A DNA stretch of 64,000 nucleotides from Lactobacillus iners DSM 13335 (GTDB lineage: Bacteria; Bacillota; Bacilli; Lactobacillales; Lactobacillaceae). The stretch is from the NCBI RefSeq assembly GCF_000160875.1, contig NZ_GG700801.1:7998-71997 (forward strand), given 5' to 3'. This document shows positions 63,548-64,000 of the stretch, in pieces. The stretch's first letter is position 1, and the number at the start of each line of letters is the position of its first letter. The position numbers were made by a program, and so were the translations under genes. Under the pieces are notes generated by a model. That model was not told the DNA's origin. It saw only the letters and a list, made by a program, of their open reading frames with translations, and searched no databases.

Positions 63548-63697
63548 AAAAGGGCTCCTCTTATTTCTGTATACCAACAAGTCATTTCTCTCTGTTTTTG
63601 GTTTACATTGTTCATTATTTTATATTAGCGACGCTTAGTCTTTGACTTTTCATATCACTGTATTCCAACTAAAAAAAGCTGGCCCTTTAAGGGGTGT
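63548..63697. other. Gene-free stretch
   Basis: Nothing supportable was seen in these 150 bases on either strand. They lead into a decayed ATPase gene. Confidence 0.5.
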
Positions 63698-63905
63698 TCA
63701 GTAAAGGATTAAGAGAAAAACGACTGAAAGCCAATCATTAGCTTGTAAAATTTTTTTCATTGGTTGCGAATACCCATCAAGAATAATAACGATATCATTT
63801 CTTAATTCATCTGACAAAGTAATTAATCGATCAATAGCTTCTTGCTTAAAAGAATTTTGTCCGTCAGGAGTTAATGCGTAGGCTTCATCAATAATATGAT
63901 ATAAT
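63698..63905 (-). pseudogene. AAA+ ATPase (SpoVK/CbbX-like) fragment
   Basis: The minus strand encodes IIDEAYALTPDGQNSFKQEA, IDRLITLSDELRNDIVIIL and GYSQPMKKILQAND, the Walker B and sensor 1 region of a SpoVK/CbbX (EccA-like) AAA+ protein. Residues upstream of IIDEA do not fit the Walker A part. After QAND the frame goes to DWLSVVFLL; a one-base shift would give GFQSFFS, closer to the expected GLxSRF. So it is broken at both ends. The outer open frame reaches 63946. Confidence 0.7.
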
Positions 63906-64000
63906 GGAAGAAAAAATATAAACCTTTGAAGCATGAAAAATCCCATTCTTCCATGCTTTTCTACATTTTATATAGCAGGTAAAGAGTAATGAGTTTAGAC

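Overview
The window is a low-GC, gene-dense chromosome segment from a Firmicute, most likely a member of the Lactobacillaceae. Supporting points are the divergent pepQ-ccpA pair, mutS-mutL-ruvA-ruvB-yajC, a T-box in front of alaS, a CIRCE element in front of groES-groEL, PyrR-type attenuators in front of pyrimidine genes, an IreB/YqgF/DUF1292 operon, AGGAGG-like ribosome sites, and a YSIRK/LPXTG surface protein. I cannot name the species from sequence alone. No rRNA, tRNA, CRISPR array or intact insertion sequence was seen.

Layout: 1-5.5 kb holds ccpA (cut by the edge), pepQ, two membrane-associated small proteins (YtxH, DUF948), an MscS channel, rdgB, murI and a YslB-like protein. From 5.6 to 24 kb almost everything is on the minus strand and concerns information processing: trxA, mutS2, DUF1292-ruvX-ireB, T-box-alaS, a DEAD-box helicase with nrnA, dinB, zwf, yajC, ruvB, ruvA, mutL and mutS. 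From 24 to 29 kb come groEL-groES, rex and an ABC-F ATPase, the ydiF-rex-groESL neighbourhood known from Bacillus. From 31.4 to 42.3 kb is the whole UMP pathway: an MFS transporter, pyrD, pyrR, pyrB, pyrC, carA and carB on the minus strand and pyrF-pyrE on the plus strand, with PyrR-type attenuators in front of pyrB and pyrF. From 42.4 to 49.8 kb are a histidine phosphatase, hflX, a two-gene ABC exporter, purB-purA and the divergent guaC, with a PurBox pair between purA and guaC.

Two regions are accessory. The first (about 28.9-31.35 kb) is a cassette of three overlapping unknown genes and a divergent 53-residue peptide gene, inserted between the ABC-F gene and carB and bracketed by a 65-bp perfect direct repeat that duplicates the local bidirectional terminator. 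It looks like a small peptide-plus-maturation or peptide-plus-immunity module, and it is the best candidate here for an undescribed system. The second (about 49.8-64 kb) is a graveyard and adhesin island: a small HTH start fused to a broken type I restriction hsdR, a nadC fragment, a very large LPXTG adhesin (about 2,977 residues) split by one frameshift at a run of five C, a divergent Mga-like regulator with a palindrome and an A14 tract between the two, and a broken AAA+ ATPase fragment at the right edge.

A further point in the core genes is that MutL has lost all three motifs that form the metal-binding endonuclease site of Gram-positive MutL, although its ATPase motifs are intact.
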